Shown piece after piece: positions 15,019 to 15,800 of a DNA stretch of 15,800 bases. Positions within the stretch are counted from its first letter, which is position 1. Each line of letters starts with the position of its first letter. The notes below the pieces were generated by a model, which saw only the letters and a list, made by a program, of their open reading frames with translations, had not been told where the DNA came from and did not search any database. This stretch comes from an uncultured Eubacteriaceae bacterium (GTDB lineage: Bacteria; Bacillota; Clostridia; Eubacteriales; Eubacteriaceae). A program made the position numbers and the translations under genes. The stretch spans positions 1 through 15,800 of the forward strand of contig CANQNI010000014.1 of assembly GCA_947625175.1 (NCBI GenBank), in the 5' to 3' direction.

Positions 15019-15800
15019 TTATTGTACATATCCAGCATTAATTAAATTTCTTAAATATTGTCCATAAATACCAGCTGGAATTTGAGATGTTCCACCAATT
15101 ACATAATAATCAAGATTTCCTAACCAAATTGAAGAGGTAATATCGGAAGTCATTCCGGTAAACCAAAGATTTTCGTTATTATCAGTTGTACCAGTTTTAC
15201 CAGCAGTAGCCATACCACACTGAGCTGCTGTACCAGTTCCACCTGTTACAACCTGATTCATAAGTCCCCACATAATTGAGGCAGTTTGAGGTGACATTAT
15301 CTGCTTGGTCTGTAATCCCAAAGTATTTTTATCTACAACGACATCACCAACAGAAGTTGTTACTCGGTTTATAAAATAAGCCTGATTATAAACACCATTA
15401 TTATTAAAAGTATTAAATGCTGCGGCCATTTGATACGGTTTAATCCCATAAGTCAATCCACCTAAAGCTACAGCCAAATTATAATCATCTTCTGTTATCG
15501 TATCAAAACCAAATTGTTTAATCCAATCAACCGCATTGATTGTCCCAAGAGTATTAAAAATTTGGACTGAAGTAGTATTCTTTGACTGAACCAATGACTG
15601 AGCAAATGAGATAGCTCCAGAATATCCACCTCCGGAGTTTGTTGGTGTATAGCCTCCAATGTTGATTGGAGCATCATTTAAAATTGAACTGGTATTAAAA
15701 ATTCCGGATTCAATTCCTAAGCTGTAATACAAAGGTTTTATATTTGACCCTGGTTGTCTTGGACTATCAGCCATATCAATGTCTGAATAAGCTTCATTTC
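15019..15800 (-). CDS. Class A penicillin-binding protein, C-terminal transpeptidase part, cut by window edge
   Basis: This is the last 259 residues of a peptidoglycan synthase; the frame stays open to the right edge, so the glycosyltransferase domain would lie outside. All three transpeptidase motifs are visible: SNIK in RQPGSNIKP (catalytic Ser at residue 18 of the fragment, Lys at 21), SKN at about 72-74 in SKNTTSV, and KTGTT at about 201-205. The RQPGSNIKP context and the ALGGLTYGIKPYQMAAAF segment are typical of class A rather than class B enzymes. The protein ends about 54 residues after KTGTT, with no long tail or PASTA domain. An internal ATG at 15772-15774 is not the start, since the catalytic motif would then sit at the very N-terminus. 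It acts outside the membrane in wall cross-linking. PonA/PBP1 is likely, but the symbol is left open. Confidence 0.92.
   Translation of the reverse strand, partial: NEAYSDIDMADSPRQPGSNIKPLYYSLGIESGIFNTSSILNDAPINIGGYTPTNSGGGYSGAISFAQSLVQSKNTTSVQIFNTLGTINAVDWIKQFGFDTITEDDYNLAVALGGLTYGIKPYQMAAAFNTFNNNGVYNQAYFINRVTTSVGDVVVDKNTLGLQTKQIMSPQTASIMWGLMNQVVTGGTGTAAQCGMATAGKTGTTDNNENLWFTGMTSDITSSIWLGNLDYYVIGGTSQIPAGIYGQYLRNLINAGYVQ

Noticed and set aside
15495..15677. Second minus-strand frame of 60 codons inside the PBP gene
   Set aside because: It overlaps the PBP frame, which carries the SxxK, SxN and KTG motifs; the alternative frame shows no motif.

Overview
The window is a compact, AT-rich (roughly one-third GC by eye) bacterial chromosome segment in which every supported gene lies on the minus strand, so transcription runs from high to low coordinates. 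Stops are TAA, TAG and TGA (secD ends in TGA) and Trp is TGG, so the standard bacterial code fits. Two gene strings, tig-clpP-clpX-lon-engB and secD-secF-recJ-apt-rel, are characteristic of low-GC Bacillota, especially Clostridia-like lineages. A class A penicillin-binding protein shows that the cell makes peptidoglycan, which argues against Mollicutes. I cannot name a genus. No phage, IS, CRISPR, tRNA or rRNA is visible. No gene-free stretch exceeds 300 bases; the longest is about 150 bases, between nth and the first trigger factor gene.

Layout in transcription order: (1) the C-terminal transpeptidase part of a class A PBP (cut by the right edge), directly followed by nth and a clear intrinsic terminator. 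(2) A proteostasis block with a good sigma-A-type promoter: two tandem divergent trigger factor genes, clpP and clpX, then a terminator lying on the clpX stop codon, then lon and engB. (3) A gltX-secD-secF block with its own candidate promoter and overlapping genes, ended by a terminator hairpin squeezed between secF and recJ. (4) recJ-apt-rel, where rel is cut by the left edge; its visible 170 residues hold an intact ppGpp hydrolase (HD) domain opened by a TTG start.

Functionally the window joins protein folding and quality control (trigger factors, ClpXP, Lon), ribosome assembly (EngB), glutamyl-tRNA supply, SecYEG-assisted export (SecDF), DNA repair (Nth, RecJ), purine salvage (Apt) and the stringent response (Rel).

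The most unusual content is the tandem trigger factor pair. The first copy has lost the ribosome-docking loop motif, the second keeps only its core, and both have shortened PPIase-position domains. The pair sits directly upstream of ClpP and ClpX. The second theme is three intrinsic terminators packed onto or against stop codons, two of them at junctions too tight to hold a separate promoter.
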